Shown piece by piece: positions 16,596 to 24,828 of a DNA stretch of 55,525 nt. The DNA is from Verrucomicrobiales bacterium (GTDB lineage: Bacteria; Verrucomicrobiota; Verrucomicrobiia; Verrucomicrobiales; DEV007), in the NCBI GenBank assembly GCA_029213065.1, contig JARGPH010000036.1, positions 1,238-56,762 of the forward strand. Reading direction: 5' to 3'. Under the pieces are notes generated by a model that worked only from the letters and a program-made list of their open reading frames with translations, did no database searches and had not been told where the DNA came from. Made by a program: the position numbers and the translations under genes. The stretch's first letter is position 1. Each line of letters opens with the position of its first letter.

Positions 16596-16937
16596 GGCGA
16601 GTCTATGTGTTCAGCTATAATTACATAAGGGGCAGCTGTACAGATTGCGAAATCCCGGAATGTCCGTCAAGCTTTCTGATGTAACCCCGCCTCTCTGGCG
16701 GGGTTGCAATACTCACCCGGGCGACCACATAATAAGCCTCCGGGAAACAGCTCAATTACCGGCTGCGACTTGATGCTCCGCACAAGGCACGCCAAGTCAG
16801 GTTGGTTTTACAACGAAATGGTGCTCACTTTGACGGGGACTTACGGCCGGCCTTCCCGCTGTGTACAGAAAAACTCCCGGACCCGCCATGAGCAGATTCC
16901 GGGAGCAATCGACTTCTGCGCTTCCGCAGGTAAATTT
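16596..16937. other. Intergenic region between phoU and the GYF_2 gene, no gene seen
   Basis: Contains the phoU terminator (16869-16905) and a second perfect hairpin AACCCCGCC-TCTCT-GGCGGGGTT at 16683-16705 without a clean T tract. The remaining sequence shows no ORF with coding character. The promoter of the minus-strand GYF_2 gene should lie near 16600-16680. Confidence 0.6.
16869..16905 (-). terminator. Terminator of the GT4-phosphoesterase-phoU operon
   Basis: Read on the minus strand: CTCCCGGA, a 16-base loop, TCCGGGAG (perfect 8-bp stem), then TTTTT. It lies 32 bp after the phoU stop. Confidence 0.8.
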
Positions 16938-17678
16938 TCAGGCCTCTTCGATTTCCCGGGCAGCCATTTCAGGCCCGAGGTGGCGAACGTCGGCGGCACT
17001 CTCCAAAAAGATAGCGTCTTCACCGATGTTGACAGCGTGGTCCCCCACCCGCTCAAGGCTCCTCACGATGAAAATGAGATGCAGGACGGTCTTGGCGGAA
17101 CTGTTGTCACTATCGAGCATTTTAGTGAGTCGACGAATAAGCTGCTTCTGGTCTGCATCCAACTGACGATCCCTGTCATACAGCCCGAGCGCCATTTCAT
17201 TGTTCCCCTCGGTGTAGGCGCGCATTCCATCGCGCAAAAGCCCCTGGGCCTGGTGAAAGATAGGTTCGATTAATGCCACTTCCGCCAACTCAGGCTGCTT
17301 CAGCACCTTCCGGGCACGACGGGCAATACTCTGTGCCTCATCGGAAATTCTCTCGAGGTTGTTAGCCACTTTCATCCCCGCAATGACCTCACGCAGATCG
17401 CCGGCGACGGGATTAAACCGCATCAGGATCTCAAACGAATCAGCATCGATCCGTCGCTCGAGCAGATTGACCTCATCATCCTCGGCGATGGCATCGTTAC
17501 ACAGTTCTGTATTCCGGGTGAGAAGCCCGCGGACCGCGTTCTCCAAATTCTGGGCGGAAATACTCGCCATTCTCAAAACGCCATTCCTGGCATCACGAAG
17601 TGCGGTTTCGAAGGTACCTAAGATATGTGGGGCATCACTCATAAAATTTTTCAGATTATCGGGTTCAATTACTAACAT
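16938..17678 (-). CDS. phoU: PhoU-family phosphate signalling protein
   Basis: A 246-residue all-helical protein with two PhoU repeats. The hallmarks are the acidic metal-binding motifs (CNDAIAEDDEVNLLERRIDADSFEILMRFNP and LYDRDRQLDADQKQLIRRLTKML) and the paired VAGDLREVIAGMKVANNLERISDEAQSIA / KTVLHLIFIVRSLERVGDHAVNIGEDAIFL segments. It normally couples phosphate transport to the PhoR/PhoB system. It starts at the ATG at 17678, or possibly at 17642 (MSDAPHILGTFE). The pst genes and phoB/R are absent here; it is instead 11 bp downstream of a phosphoesterase and a glycosyltransferase. Confidence 0.93.
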   Translation of the reverse strand: MLVIEPDNLKNFMSDAPHILGTFETALRDARNGVLRMASISAQNLENAVRGLLTRNTELCNDAIAEDDEVNLLERRIDADSFEILMRFNPVAGDLREVIAGMKVANNLERISDEAQSIARRARKVLKQPELAEVALIEPIFHQAQGLLRDGMRAYTEGNNEMALGLYDRDRQLDADQKQLIRRLTKMLDSDNSSAKTVLHLIFIVRSLERVGDHAVNIGEDAIFLESAADVRHLGPEMAAREIEEA

Positions 17679-17689
17679 GGCAGTGAGAT

Positions 17690-18553
17690 TTATGCGAGAG
17701 CGGGCTCAAGGATATTTGATTCATCAAGATCGGAAGACGGTTCAGCGACCTCCTCCTCTTCGGGCAATTCCGGGGCACTCTGGTAATAGAAGAGTTCAAA
17801 TTTCCCGGGCTCGGGCTCGATAATAGCAGTGAGAGATTCGACCCAATCTCCCGAATTGAGGTAGTGGACACCACCTTCGATCTCCTTGTTGGCAGGGGTA
17901 TGGATGTGTCCGCAGATAATACCCACGCATTGACGAACCGTAGCCAACTCTCTCAATTGATCTTCATACCGATCAACAAATGAGACAGCCGACTTCACGC
18001 GCTCTTTGATGTGCTTACTCAGGGAGAAATACTCTTTTCCGCACAGGGCACGCCACCGATTGTAGAGTCGGTTAACACCGAGGAGCAACTCATAAGCTTT
18101 TGCCCCCATCACGGCGACCCACTTGTGATCCGTCGTTACCGTATCAAAACCATCACCGTGAATAACAAGGTAATCCCCCTGCGGAGTGGAATGGACATAC
18201 TCATCAACCATCTTCAAGCCACCGACTTCGATAGGAAGAAAGCGCTCAATGATATCATCGTGATTTCCACGCAGGTATATCACCTCGGTTCCCTGCTTCT
18301 CCATTTTTTTCAAAACGGTTCTGACGAACTTGGTATGAGAAGGAAGCCACTTCCCGCGACTGCGCAGCGCCCAGCCATCGACAATATCGCCATTCAGAAT
18401 CAGCTTCTTACAACGAAACGATTTCAGGAATCGAATCAATTCCTCGGCTTTGCTATCCTGTGTTCCGAGGTGAACATCAGAGATAAAAACGGTTTCGTAC
18501 TCAGCGGTGGTCATGGTGGGATCAGTATTGGGTTTCTGAGTTTTTCTATTCAC
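17690..18553 (-). CDS. COG2908-type metallophosphoesterase (LpxH/PlcP-like)
   Basis: Calcineurin-like phosphoesterase with all metal motifs: FISDVHLG, LNGDIVDGW, LRGNHDD, VIHGDGFD and GIICGHIHTPANKEI. This combination is the UDP-2,3-diacylglucosamine diphosphatase-like COG2908 group, which also holds PlcP, the phospholipase C used by Sinorhizobium and marine Roseobacters to strip phospholipid headgroups under phosphate starvation. The C-terminus is acidic (ELPEEEEVAEPSSDLDE). The GTG start at 18553 overlaps the upstream stop by 4 bp (GTGA), which implies translational coupling; an ATG at 18514 (MTTAEYETVF) is the alternative. Its neighbours (a GT4 upstream, PhoU downstream) favour PlcP over LpxH (inference). 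Confidence 0.88.
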   Translation of the reverse strand: MNRKTQKPNTDPTMTTAEYETVFISDVHLGTQDSKAEELIRFLKSFRCKKLILNGDIVDGWALRSRGKWLPSHTKFVRTVLKKMEKQGTEVIYLRGNHDDIIERFLPIEVGGLKMVDEYVHSTPQGDYLVIHGDGFDTVTTDHKWVAVMGAKAYELLLGVNRLYNRWRALCGKEYFSLSKHIKERVKSAVSFVDRYEDQLRELATVRQCVGIICGHIHTPANKEIEGGVHYLNSGDWVESLTAIIEPEPGKFELFYYQSAPELPEEEEVAEPSSDLDESNILEPALA

Positions 18554-19689
18554 AGGGCGAGTTCTTTCGATGCCGCTGCTTCAGCTCCTTCGATCAGTTT
18601 TCGAAGCTGTTTCTCGAACCGGCGGATCACCTTTTTCCATCTCGTCTTCCTTGCCGAGTTCCGCGCGGCTTCCCTGACCGTCGCAGAATCGGTCGCTGCG
18701 GCAGCTTCGAGAACCTTCTCAATAAAATGATCCGAATCATCAAACCGCGCACTGTATCCATTGACCCCGTCAACGATGTGCTGATTTGCGGCAGCGTAAT
18801 CGTATGCGACGACAGCGAGCCCGCTGGCCATTGCTTCCAAAGTTACATTTCCAAACGTTTCGGTAATACTGGGGAAAACGAAGAGATCTGCTGAAGCATA
18901 GTATTCTGCGAGATCCTCACCTCTCAAGACACCGGCATACACGAACTCCGGATGCTCCTTTTTCAACTCACTCAGTTTCGGACCATCTCCTACAAAGACA
19001 CCAACGAAATCCGGAACCCGTTTCTGAATCTCGATAAATGACTTCACCACCAGCGGTAGATTCTTTTCCGCTGCGATTCGTCCTACGTATATACCTACGC
19101 GACTACCGGGCCGGGCACCCCAGGACTGACGCAACAGGTTGGATCGCTTTGACGGACTGAACTGCTTTGTATCGACTCCCTTGGGAAGAAGCTCCAGGTT
19201 TCGGAACCCCCGCTGATCGAGCTGGGCAATCACATCCGGTGACGGAACAAAGGTGCAAGTTGAGCGGTTGTGGAGCCGACGGAGATATTTCAGCGTGGCC
19301 TTTTCGAGAAGCGGCATCTGGTAGTGCGCCATGTACTGCTGGAAGTTGGTATGAAAACCGGAAGCAGCCGGAATGCCGAGGGCACGGGCCGCTGATATTG
19401 CAGAGGCTCCGAGAGGTGTCTCTGTCGCCACATAAATGACGTCAGGGCGATTCCGGTGCCAACGGGATTGAAGAACGATTCGCATCGGGAAACCAAACCT
19501 CACTTCAGGGTATCCCGGAAACCCAACCGAAGGCACCTCGAGCCCCTCCTCGTCGGAAGCGAGAATGGATGGTCTCACCACATCCACTTCATGACCGTTT
19601 TCACGCAACCCTTTTACCAGCCGGGAGAGTGTGGTCGCAACGCCATTTGGCTGAGGAGTATAAGTGTCAGTGACAAAGGTGACTTTCAT
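18550..19689 (-). CDS. GT4-family (GT-B) glycosyltransferase, candidate glycolipid synthase
   Basis: A 379-residue GT-B enzyme. The N-terminal acceptor domain starts MKVTFVTDTYTPQPNGVATTLSRLVKGL and contains GFHTNFQQYMAHY. The C-terminal donor domain has VGRIAAEKNLPLVVKSF and the E-x7-E motif (ITETFGNVTLEAMASGLAVVAYD). Enzymes of this type glycosylate mannosylated inositol lipids or diacylglycerol. It is first in an operon with a PlcP-like phosphoesterase (4-bp overlap) and phoU, so its likely product is a phosphorus-free glycolipid made from the diacylglycerol that the phosphoesterase releases (inference). No signal peptide; it probably associates with the inner membrane. Confidence 0.9.
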   Translation of the reverse strand: MKVTFVTDTYTPQPNGVATTLSRLVKGLRENGHEVDVVRPSILASDEEGLEVPSVGFPGYPEVRFGFPMRIVLQSRWHRNRPDVIYVATETPLGASAISAARALGIPAASGFHTNFQQYMAHYQMPLLEKATLKYLRRLHNRSTCTFVPSPDVIAQLDQRGFRNLELLPKGVDTKQFSPSKRSNLLRQSWGARPGSRVGIYVGRIAAEKNLPLVVKSFIEIQKRVPDFVGVFVGDGPKLSELKKEHPEFVYAGVLRGEDLAEYYASADLFVFPSITETFGNVTLEAMASGLAVVAYDYAAANQHIVDGVNGYSARFDDSDHFIEKVLEAAAATDSATVREAARNSARKTRWKKVIRRFEKQLRKLIEGAEAAASKELAL

Positions 19690-19715
19690 GATGTGTTGGG
19701 TAAGGTGATATGAAA

Positions 19716-19735
19716 GATCGGGAATTTTCCCGATC
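19716..19735 (-). promoter_or_regulatory. Leader hairpin upstream of the GT4 gene
   Basis: A 9-bp perfect stem GATCGGGAA / TTCCCGATC with a 2-base centre, 27 bp before the GT4 ATG. On the minus strand it is followed by TTTC. It could be an operator palindrome or a leader attenuator. Confidence 0.5.
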
Positions 19736-19777
19736 CGATGAAGAAATCATCACGGCGTAACTGCCTGACTCTTCATT

Positions 19778-19798
19778 GATAATCACGTCATGATTATC
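19778..19798. promoter_or_regulatory. Candidate operator palindrome upstream of the GT4 operon
   Basis: GATAATCA-N5-TGATTATC, an 8-bp perfect inverted repeat centred about 100 bp upstream of the GT4 start. Its size and symmetry fit a dimeric transcription-factor site. Confidence 0.5.
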
Positions 19799-20412
19799 GA
19801 CCTAACCGATGATCCGAAAAGTAACACTCTCGTCACCTGAAGGTTTCTTTACCCCTACCTTTCAAAGCCCTCCCAAACGGGCTCCTGAAACAGACTTTCT
19901 CCCCGTACACACACGAGCCGCAGCCCGGACACCTGCCAATGATCCGGACTGCGACTACCCTCAACTCGGGAAAAAAATCGAACTTACTTACTGAACAAAG
20001 GTTTGTAAATGCGACTCAATTCCCAAAGACTCTCAATCGAAATACGGGAAGCGCCTCTGTATTTGCTTCCTCCCCGGTAACTCTGAGGGTGTGTCTGTTT
20101 GTGTGTAAATTTGGATGGAACCCCCATTCACTGCCGCAACTCCCCTTAACGAAGGCCCGGCAAACTGAAGTGAAATGTTATTCATGGATTCCTTACAGCT
20201 CTTATTTGCTGATGGTTTAGCTTACCAAACTATTTAGAATAATCAACTCACTTTTTAAAATTATCTCACATTTGTGAATCATTTTCGCATAATTTTAAAA
20301 ACTTTCGGACCGTTGCGGGAATCTGATCGCGATATCAGACATACCCTGAGATGATTTTCCGCTCGAGAGCAGAGAGATTCCGTTCTCGATTCCCCCTCCG
20401 CTCCGGAGGATC

Positions 20413-21873
20413 CTAGACAAGAGGAATCAGCAATGCGCCGAGCATCGTGACGCCCAAGCCCACGAGTGACATAACGATCATCATAACACTGACGCTTCGG
20501 AAGGTTTCAAGCGGGCTCATGCCTGACATCCGACCAATCACCCAAAAGCCACTGTCATTCGCCCAGGAAACCGGCTTCGATCCGCAGCCGATCGCGAGAG
20601 CCAGATACAGCGCCGAAAACGAAAGCTCACTTTGCAGCGCGATCGGGGCAATCATCCCACCTGCAGTGATCATCGCAACGGTGGCAGATCCCTGTGCGGT
20701 CCGAATCAGGGCAGTTGTGAGATAGGCAACGGGAATGAGCCAGAAGCTCGCCTTACCGGCCATCGCCTCACTGATGTGCTGCGCGATACCTGTATCCTTC
20801 AGGGTCGCACCAAAGGCGCTTCCGGCAGCGGTAATCAGAATAATGACTCCCCCACTCGCAAGCGCGTCCTGGATCGAACTTCGCACATCATTGCGGGAAT
20901 CACCGCGCCCCCATCGCGAACGGATTAAGAGGAACACAGCCGCAGCCGCAGAAATCAAGAGAGCGATATTCTTGTCACCTAAAAATCGCATCACGGCAAT
21001 ATCATGCCCCATCGACTTGAGAATGGTTTGACTGCCGATGAGAACAACGGGGAGGAGAATGGGAAGTATCGAAAGTCCCATCGCCGGTAACTCACTGCTG
21101 GATTCCTCACTCTCAAGAGAATCGCCGGATTCAACTGGAAGCGTTACGGTCCACTTGCGATTCGCGATATAGGCATACAGGATCCCCGAGGAAACGGTGA
21201 ACAGTCCCAATACGAGACCGCCGAGCATCATGCTTCCGATCGATACCTGCTCACCGAAAAAGCTCGCCACGGTAAGCGGACCCGGAGTCGGAGGAACCAG
21301 AGAATGGGCCATTGTCGCGCCTGCTACAATCGCAAGAATATAGAGGAGGTAATCCTTCCCCGTTTTCTTAGCGAGCGCTTTTGCCAGTGGAATCAGCAGA
21401 TAAAATACGGTGTCGAAAAAGACGGGAATCCCCAGAGTGAATGCACTCGCAGCGAAAGCGATCGGGGTCCGTTTGAGTCCGAGCCTCTCCATGAGACTTT
21501 CGACAATCCGTCTCGCACCTCCCGAATCGAGAAGGCACTTCCCGATGATCGCTGCCATGGCGATCACGAGTGCGATCCCGCCACAGCCCTGACCGAAGGC
21601 ATCCATCACCCGTGAGACGAACCATGTCTTTGATTTTGAATCAGCCGCAGTGTGCGCCTGCAACAGATCGAGCGGCAGAGAATCGCCTTCAACTCCCTGT
21701 ATTCCACTCAGTTGAGAACCACTCAACTGAGCCTCATAGACAGACTGAACCGGAGTCAGGGCCGCCACGGCAAGCGCAGCCACGATCAGTGAAATAAACG
21801 GATGCCAGCGCAACCAGATAATGCTGATCACGACGATCAGCATGCCCAAAAGTAATAGCGAAACGGAGCTCAT
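20413..21873 (-). CDS. GntP-family gluconate/organic acid:H+ symporter
   Basis: A 486-residue polytopic membrane protein with about 12-14 TM segments. GntP/COG2610 features are IALVIAMAAIIGKCLLDSGGARRIVESLM, AFTLGIPVFFDTVFYLLIPLAKALAKKTGKDYLLY, HSLVPPTPGPLTVASFFG, IRTAQGSATVAMITAGGM and GCGSKPVSWANDSGFWVIGRMSGMSPLETFRS. The family imports gluconate or related sugar acids with protons. Residues about 46-82 form a polar insertion between the first TM pair and the following helix that is longer than usual. Two minor Ser/Glu-rich stretches (about 238-256) form a cytoplasmic loop. It is on the same strand as korAB, with a 63-bp gap after korB. Confidence 0.93.
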   Translation of the reverse strand: MSSVSLLLLGMLIVVISIIWLRWHPFISLIVAALAVAALTPVQSVYEAQLSGSQLSGIQGVEGDSLPLDLLQAHTAADSKSKTWFVSRVMDAFGQGCGGIALVIAMAAIIGKCLLDSGGARRIVESLMERLGLKRTPIAFAASAFTLGIPVFFDTVFYLLIPLAKALAKKTGKDYLLYILAIVAGATMAHSLVPPTPGPLTVASFFGEQVSIGSMMLGGLVLGLFTVSSGILYAYIANRKWTVTLPVESGDSLESEESSSELPAMGLSILPILLPVVLIGSQTILKSMGHDIAVMRFLGDKNIALLISAAAAVFLLIRSRWGRGDSRNDVRSSIQDALASGGVIILITAAGSAFGATLKDTGIAQHISEAMAGKASFWLIPVAYLTTALIRTAQGSATVAMITAGGMIAPIALQSELSFSALYLALAIGCGSKPVSWANDSGFWVIGRMSGMSPLETFRSVSVMMIVMSLVGLGVTMLGALLIPLV

Positions 21874-21936
21874 ACACGCTTCGATTTATAGATTAAGCCG
21901 AAACGTGACAACTATGAAGCTACCGCCATCGCGGCG

Positions 21937-22857
21937 CTACTTCATGCCGGAAAAGCGGGAGCTGAGAAGATCCTTCGCAGTCGCATCACCGACCTTCTCT
22001 TTCGAGGAATCAATCCACTTTTGCTCAAGCTGATTCTTGGTAGGACGGTCCGTTTCGTAGAAAACGCCGAACTTTCCGGGATACTGAAGCGAAGCCAACT
22101 GATAGGCCGCATTTTCATCAGAGACATCATGGCGGGCTTCATCCTCTTCGGAATCATCCCACTTTTTCTCGTCGATCAAGTCGAACTCACCACCCTTACG
22201 TGGATTGCCATCATCAAAGATGCCGGGATAGAAGACAACGCACTCTGACAAAACCTCAACGACACTGAAGCCGGGATGGAGAATGGCACGCTCAAACACT
22301 GCCATCATGTGCTTCACCTGAGCGGCGTGAGTTCTAGCAACAAACGAAGCGCCGCCGTAAACCAACTTTTTCATGGGATTGATCGGCTGATCAATTGCGC
22401 CCGTCGGGTCGGTCTTCGATTTGAACCCTTTAGGACTTGTGGGTGAAGTCTGCTTCTTCGTCAGTCCATAGACGAAGTTATCCATCACCACATAAGTGAG
22501 ATTCACATTCTTTCTTGCCGCGTGATCGAGGTGATTGCCCCCGATAGAATATCCGTCTCCGTCACCGCCGAAAGCGAAGACGTGAAGATCCGGACGTGAA
22601 AGGCTCACCCCGGATGCAAGAGGCAGAGCCCGTCCATGAATGAAGTGGACTCCGTGACCATTCACGAAATAGGGAAAACGGGATGAACAACCGATACCAG
22701 CGATCGTGCAGATCTTTTCGTGAGGGATTTGAAGTTTTTCCAGCACCTTGAAGAAGGCAGCAAGAACGGCGAAATCGCCACAACCGGGACACCAGGTAGG
22801 GTGATCGGCCGAGAGATCCTTTTTAGTGAGTTTTTTGGGTTCCGCAGGAGCAGACAT
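21937..22857 (-). CDS. korB: 2-oxoacid:ferredoxin oxidoreductase, beta subunit (KorB-like)
   Basis: Thiamine-diphosphate-binding subunit, 306 residues. HPTWCPGCGDFAVLAAF supplies two [4Fe-4S] cysteines and IAGIGCSSRFPYF the third. GGDGDGYSIGGNHLDHAARKN is the ThDP/Mg signature, then VVMDNFVYGLTKKQTSPTS. With the alpha subunit it would decarboxylate 2-oxoglutarate (or another 2-oxoacid) to acyl-CoA and reduce ferredoxin. The C-terminal acidic stretch (DSEEDEARHD) is typical of the two-subunit class. It starts 21 bp after the alpha gene. Confidence 0.94.
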   Translation of the reverse strand: MSAPAEPKKLTKKDLSADHPTWCPGCGDFAVLAAFFKVLEKLQIPHEKICTIAGIGCSSRFPYFVNGHGVHFIHGRALPLASGVSLSRPDLHVFAFGGDGDGYSIGGNHLDHAARKNVNLTYVVMDNFVYGLTKKQTSPTSPKGFKSKTDPTGAIDQPINPMKKLVYGGASFVARTHAAQVKHMMAVFERAILHPGFSVVEVLSECVVFYPGIFDDGNPRKGGEFDLIDEKKWDDSEEDEARHDVSDENAAYQLASLQYPGKFGVFYETDRPTKNQLEQKWIDSSKEKVGDATAKDLLSSRFSGMK

Positions 22858-22878
22858 AGCAGTAAGTGGTAAAAGGGT

Positions 22879-24702
22879 TCAGGAAGGATCGGTGAGTTCA
22901 GCAACACGCTCGATAATCTCGCGAATCTTGTAGTTGAGACCGTCGGTCTTGCAAATGGACTGGATCTTCGAATCGCAATAGCGGGCTCGAAGCAAAGTGG
23001 CCAGCTGACCATACCCGTAGAGGCCTTCATCATTCATCTCGACGACAGCGACATGATTGTAATGAGCGAAGACCGTGTCGAGATTGTTCGGCATCGGGTT
23101 CATGTGGCGGATGTGCATCGCGGCAACTTTCTGCCCCTTCTCACGCATCCGGTTGACGGCCTCGCGAATCGGCCCCCAGGTGGAGCCCCATCCGACAATG
23201 AGGACTTCGCCCGATTCGTCACCGTGAATATCGGGAATAGGGAGACGATCCCCGAGCACTTTGAGTTTTTCACGTCTCCGCGCATTCATGCGGGCGTGCA
23301 TCTCGGGGTTTCCGCTGGGGTGTCCCCATTCGTCATGCTCAAGACCGGTTACGACCGGGTATTTCCCGGCTGACATCGGAGTTCCCGGAGGGGCGTGCTT
23401 CGTGAGCCCATCGAGAGGATAGGGTTTGAACTCCTCTCCGCGGATCTCCTGATCGAGAACCGGTTCGATGACCACTTCATCCAGATCCGGCTCTGTAAAC
23501 GCTTCGATACGGGTAGCGAGCGCCTGATCCGTCAAGACGATGACCGGACAGCTGAATTCGCGGGCAAGAAGGCAGGCCTCACGCCCGATATAAAAACAGT
23601 CCTCAACATCTTTTGGAGCAAGGACAATCCGCGGGCTGTCACCATGACTTCCATAGATGCCCTGCATCAGATCGCTCTGCTCAACACTGGTGGGAAGACC
23701 GGTGCTCGGCCCACCACGCTGCACATTGATCACCACGAGCGGAAGTTCCGCCATCGTCGCGTAGCTCAAAGCCTCCATCTTAAGAGACAAACCGGGTCCG
23801 GAACTTCCTGTGATCGCAGTGTGTCCGGAGTAGGCAAAGCCGATCGCCATGGAAACGGCTGCGAGTTCATCCTCGCACTGAACAAACAGGCCACCATACT
23901 TCGGCAACTCGCTCCGGAGCTGCTCCATGATCGTTGACCAGGGAGTGATCGGATACCCGGCTCCATACCGAACACCGCCGGCGAGCAAGCCGAGCGTCAA
24001 CGCGGTATTACCATCGGTGGTTACCTTATCGATACCTTCATTCCTGCCCTCTTTGAGGTCATACTGAGCCCCGAGAAGATCACCGATCGGGTAGGCATAT
24101 CCGGCGTCAAACGCCAGCATCGCATTCCGCGCAACATCTTCACCTTTGCGGCCAAACTGCTTTTCGATCAGGGAAACCAGCTTCTCTTTCTGCAATTTAA
24201 ACAACTGAGTAACCAGTCCGAGAACGAAGATGTTTTTCCCCCTGTCACGCGCACTGCCACCAATCGCTTCGACAGTGGTGCTCGTGATAGGAACCGGTAC
24301 GTGAATGACGCCTTCGATCTCCTTGATCTCTTCGACGTGATCCGAATCGTAGAGGCAAATGCCGCCCGGCTTCAGAGAGTCGATATGGTTGTCGTAGCTA
24401 TGCTGATAAAAAGCGAAAAGGAAATCCGACTCATCCCCCGCAGAGAGAACCTCACCTGAACCCAGATGCACCTGGAAGATGGAAGGGCCGCCCGAGATCG
24501 TGGACGGAATCGTCATATAGGTCATCACTTCCCTGGCGCTTCGGCCGGCGAGTCTCGCCAGAAATCCGCCAATGGTTTGAATACCATCTTGAGAGTTACC
24601 GGCAAAGCGGATGACCGCATTTTGCAATTCAGTGATCCCTTCGCTGCTGGAGGAAGAGCTTGCGCTTTTTTCGGGAAAATCCGAAGTCGCGGAGACAGTC
24701 AT
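22879..24702 (-). CDS. korA: 2-oxoacid:ferredoxin oxidoreductase, fused gamma-alpha subunit (KorA-like)
   Basis: A 607-residue fusion. The gamma-type domain (about 25-190) shows AVIRFAGNSQDGIQTIGGFLARLAGRSAREVMTYMTIPSTISGG. The alpha domain (about 215-600) shows GLLAGGVRYGAGYPITPWSTIME, QCEDELAAVSMAIGFAYSGHTAITGSSGPGLSLKMEALSYATMAELPLVVINVQRGGPSTGLPT, and VGWGSTWGPIREAVNRMREKGQKVAAMHIRHMNPMPNN (CoA-binding/transketolase C region). No ferredoxin-like delta subunit is encoded nearby, so an external ferredoxin is needed. It is operonic with korB, the usual arrangement in the reductive/oxidative KOR of aerobes such as Hydrogenobacter and Actinobacteria. Confidence 0.94.
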   Translation of the reverse strand: MTVSATSDFPEKSASSSSSSEGITELQNAVIRFAGNSQDGIQTIGGFLARLAGRSAREVMTYMTIPSTISGGPSIFQVHLGSGEVLSAGDESDFLFAFYQHSYDNHIDSLKPGGICLYDSDHVEEIKEIEGVIHVPVPITSTTVEAIGGSARDRGKNIFVLGLVTQLFKLQKEKLVSLIEKQFGRKGEDVARNAMLAFDAGYAYPIGDLLGAQYDLKEGRNEGIDKVTTDGNTALTLGLLAGGVRYGAGYPITPWSTIMEQLRSELPKYGGLFVQCEDELAAVSMAIGFAYSGHTAITGSSGPGLSLKMEALSYATMAELPLVVINVQRGGPSTGLPTSVEQSDLMQGIYGSHGDSPRIVLAPKDVEDCFYIGREACLLAREFSCPVIVLTDQALATRIEAFTEPDLDEVVIEPVLDQEIRGEEFKPYPLDGLTKHAPPGTPMSAGKYPVVTGLEHDEWGHPSGNPEMHARMNARRREKLKVLGDRLPIPDIHGDESGEVLIVGWGSTWGPIREAVNRMREKGQKVAAMHIRHMNPMPNNLDTVFAHYNHVAVVEMNDEGLYGYGQLATLLRARYCDSKIQSICKTDGLNYKIREIIERVAELTDPS

Positions 24703-24828
24703 TTAATCTGGTAAACTGAGGGGCTAATTTTTCAGGTAGTAAATCAGCCTGACAATGAGAATGCAAAGAAAATGTCACCCTATTCAGGCCCGACTCACCT
24801 GACCCTGCCACAAACAGACCGGTTGAGG

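Larger units (their letters stand above)
19690..20412. other. 723-bp intergenic region between the gntP-like stop and the GT4 operon start
   Basis: No convincing gene: short ORFs here lack coding character. It contains two palindromes near the GT4 start, an AT-rich stretch at about 20215-20310, and a small hairpin CCTCCG-CTC-CGGAGG just after the permease stop. The length suggests a regulated leader or promoter for the GT4 operon. I see no good match to the E. coli Pho box, but the PHB-group consensus is not known to me. Confidence 0.6.

Noticed and set aside
19939-20220. 93-codon ORF in the GT4/permease intergenic region
   Set aside because: Irregular composition, no Shine-Dalgarno site and no recognisable protein features; it is interrupted by AT-rich regulatory-looking sequence.
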